Source of the DNA: Ereboglobus luteus
Lineage (GTDB): Bacteria > Verrucomicrobiota > Verrucomicrobiia > Opitutales > Opitutaceae
Length of the DNA stretch: 64,000 nt
Assembly: GCF_003096195.1 (NCBI RefSeq)
Contig: NZ_CP023004.1
Coordinates: forward strand, 2,832,501 to 2,896,500
Reading direction: 5' to 3'
Positions 63,052 through 64,000 of the stretch are shown here, in pieces (position 1 is the first letter of the stretch; each line of letters opens with the position of its first letter). The notes beneath the pieces are model-generated. The model was not told the origin of the DNA and ran no database searches. It saw only the letters and a program-made list of their open reading frames with translations. Made by a program: the position numbers and the translations under genes.

Positions 63052-63512
63052 TGAAAACACAACTCCAAGAAATCCTGCTTCGCGGTTTGGATGAGGAAAT
63101 CGAAGCCAAGCACGACTTGCGTGGGAAAATCAACGCACCCGCAAAAGGCTGGCTGCGCGCTGTCCGCGAAGCCTTGGGGCTAAGTCAGCGCGACATTGCC
63201 GCGCGTATGCGCATCCGCCAGCAGCCCTATGCCAGCATGGAAAAGCGCGAGGCCGACGGCACTGTTTCACTTTCCACATTACGACGCGCGGCGGATGCGC
63301 TTGATTGCGAACTGGTTTATTTTCTCGTGCCGAAGGAACAGGCTGCAAAATCGTTTGCCGAGCTTGCGACACGTGATGACGCAGCACTCAAACATTTGCG
63401 CGCGACCGAACACTCAATGGCCTTGGAGGGCCAGGCGGTTGGCGACCTTCCGGCCATGCCCGCCCCGCAATCACCCGCACCGGAAAACGACGAAAAAACC
63501 AGCCGCCCATGA
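63051..63512 (+). CDS. Mobile mystery protein A (HTH regulator)
   Basis: A 153-residue DNA-binding protein. The helix-turn-helix (about 35-90, GWLRAVREALGLSQRDIAARM, then SLSTLRRAADALDCELVYFLVP) matches the mobile mystery protein A family, always paired with a Fic partner on mobile elements. Extended Ala/Pro-rich tail. The ATG at 63051 overlaps the third operator palindrome. The stop shares ATGA with the Fic gene, so the two form a toxin-antitoxin-like unit. Confidence 0.88.
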   Translation: MKTQLQEILLRGLDEEIEAKHDLRGKINAPAKGWLRAVREALGLSQRDIAARMRIRQQPYASMEKREADGTVSLSTLRRAADALDCELVYFLVPKEQAAKSFAELATRDDAALKHLRATEHSMALEGQAVGDLPAMPAPQSPAPENDEKTSRP

Positions 63513-64000
63513 ATTCCATTTTTTCCGCCGGCGACGACGCGCAGACACCGCTTGCACCGGAAGAATTGCACTCGCTCAAATTGAGCCTTTCCACGCGCGG
63601 CCAGCTTAACGAAGTCGAACGCCTGAACATCAACGAGGCGCGTGTGTGGGCCATGTCGAAATCCGTGTTAAAACGCGCGGACTTGGCGACGGACTTTTTT
63701 GCGCGGGAACTGCACCGCCGCATGTTTAACCAAGTTTGGAAATGGGCCGGCCAATACCGCACGACCGAACGCAATCTCGGATGGGAATGGCACCGCATTC
63801 CCGAGGGGATGCGAGTCCTCATGGACGATTTTCGAGCATGGGTGCAATACGCCACCTATCCGCTTGATGAAGCGGCGGTGCGCCTGCATCACCGGATGGT
63901 GGTCATTCACCCGTGGCCAAACGGCAACGGACGGCATTCGCGCCTATTGGCCGACGTGTTGCTCGCAGCCAACGGCGGCAAGCCGTTGACATGGGGCTCC
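63509..64000 (+). CDS. Mobile mystery protein B (Fic-domain protein), 3' end beyond window
   Basis: 164 residues are visible. The Fic core shows FNQVWKWAGQYRTTERN and the catalytic loop HPWPNGNGRHSR with His134, the pattern HxFx(D/N)GNGR with Trp in place of Phe. Fic enzymes transfer AMP or other nucleotides to targets; partner A would control expression. The inhibitory (S/T)xxxE(G/N) helix is not seen in the visible part. The gene is cut by the right edge. Confidence 0.9.
   Translation, partial: MNSIFSAGDDAQTPLAPEELHSLKLSLSTRGQLNEVERLNINEARVWAMSKSVLKRADLATDFFARELHRRMFNQVWKWAGQYRTTERNLGWEWHRIPEGMRVLMDDFRAWVQYATYPLDEAAVRLHHRMVVIHPWPNGNGRHSRLLADVLLAANGGKPLTWGS

Overview
The window looks like the chromosome of a Gram-negative, GC-rich bacterium, most likely a member of the Verrucomicrobiota (Opitutaceae-like). 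The reasons are outer-membrane genes (TamB/TamA, a TonB-dependent receptor), sulfatase and glycosidase genes, weak or absent Shine-Dalgarno sequences, and many short inverted-repeat elements between genes. The lineage is an inference from gene content; no rRNA gene is present.

Region 1 (1-24.7 kb) is mostly housekeeping. It holds a secreted GH2 glycosidase (cut by the left edge), a small membrane protein divergent from an OxyR-type LysR regulator with an OxyR-like operator, a very large single-chain TamB-TamA fusion, ispH, a frameshifted sulfatase, tRNA-Ala(CGC), a ketopantoate-reductase-like gene, an M48 lipoprotein protease, a stand-alone C-terminal half of UvrA, a ribulokinase, aspS, and menF/menD of menaquinone synthesis.

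Region 2 (24.0-45.6 kb) is the most striking part. A DeoR-type repressor is divergent from about 15 co-directional genes. They encode an exported DNase I-fold phosphohydrolase, a GpsA-like glycerol-3-phosphate dehydrogenase, three tandem exported calcineurin-fold phosphoesterases, an exported FAD oxidoreductase, three tandem exported metallo-beta-lactamase-fold hydrolases, an AraM/EgsA-type sn-glycerol-1-phosphate dehydrogenase, two paralogous exported proteins of unknown function, a GlpT-like antiporter and a TonB-dependent receptor. Read together it resembles a utilisation locus for a glycerol-phosphate-containing phosphodiester. Candidates are lipoteichoic or wall teichoic acid, phospholipid head groups or membrane-derived oligosaccharide. 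Release would occur outside the cytoplasm, GlpT would import, and enzymes for both enantiomers would converge on dihydroxyacetone phosphate. The substrate is a hypothesis.

Region 3 (45.9-55.3 kb) has the pyrimidine genes pyrR-pyrB-pyrC on the minus strand. It is followed by a plus-strand set of a three-repeat exported protein, a clan GH-A glycosidase, a histidine kinase, an OmpR-type response regulator and an outer-membrane barrel protein.

Region 4 (55.4-64 kb, cut by the right edge) starts at tRNA-Ser(UGA). It is the left end of an integrated conjugative-type element: tyrosine integrase, excisionase-like protein, small DNA-binding proteins, VirB2/VirB3/VirB4/VirB5-like transfer genes, a lipoprotein, and a mobile mystery A/B pair (HTH plus Fic) behind three evenly spaced palindromic operators.

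Several families of 60-115 bp inverted-repeat elements (REPIN/MITE-like) are scattered through the chromosomal part, one of them inside a coding frame. No gap longer than about 300 bases lacks a gene or a described element. No CRISPR array, rRNA operon or complete insertion sequence was seen.
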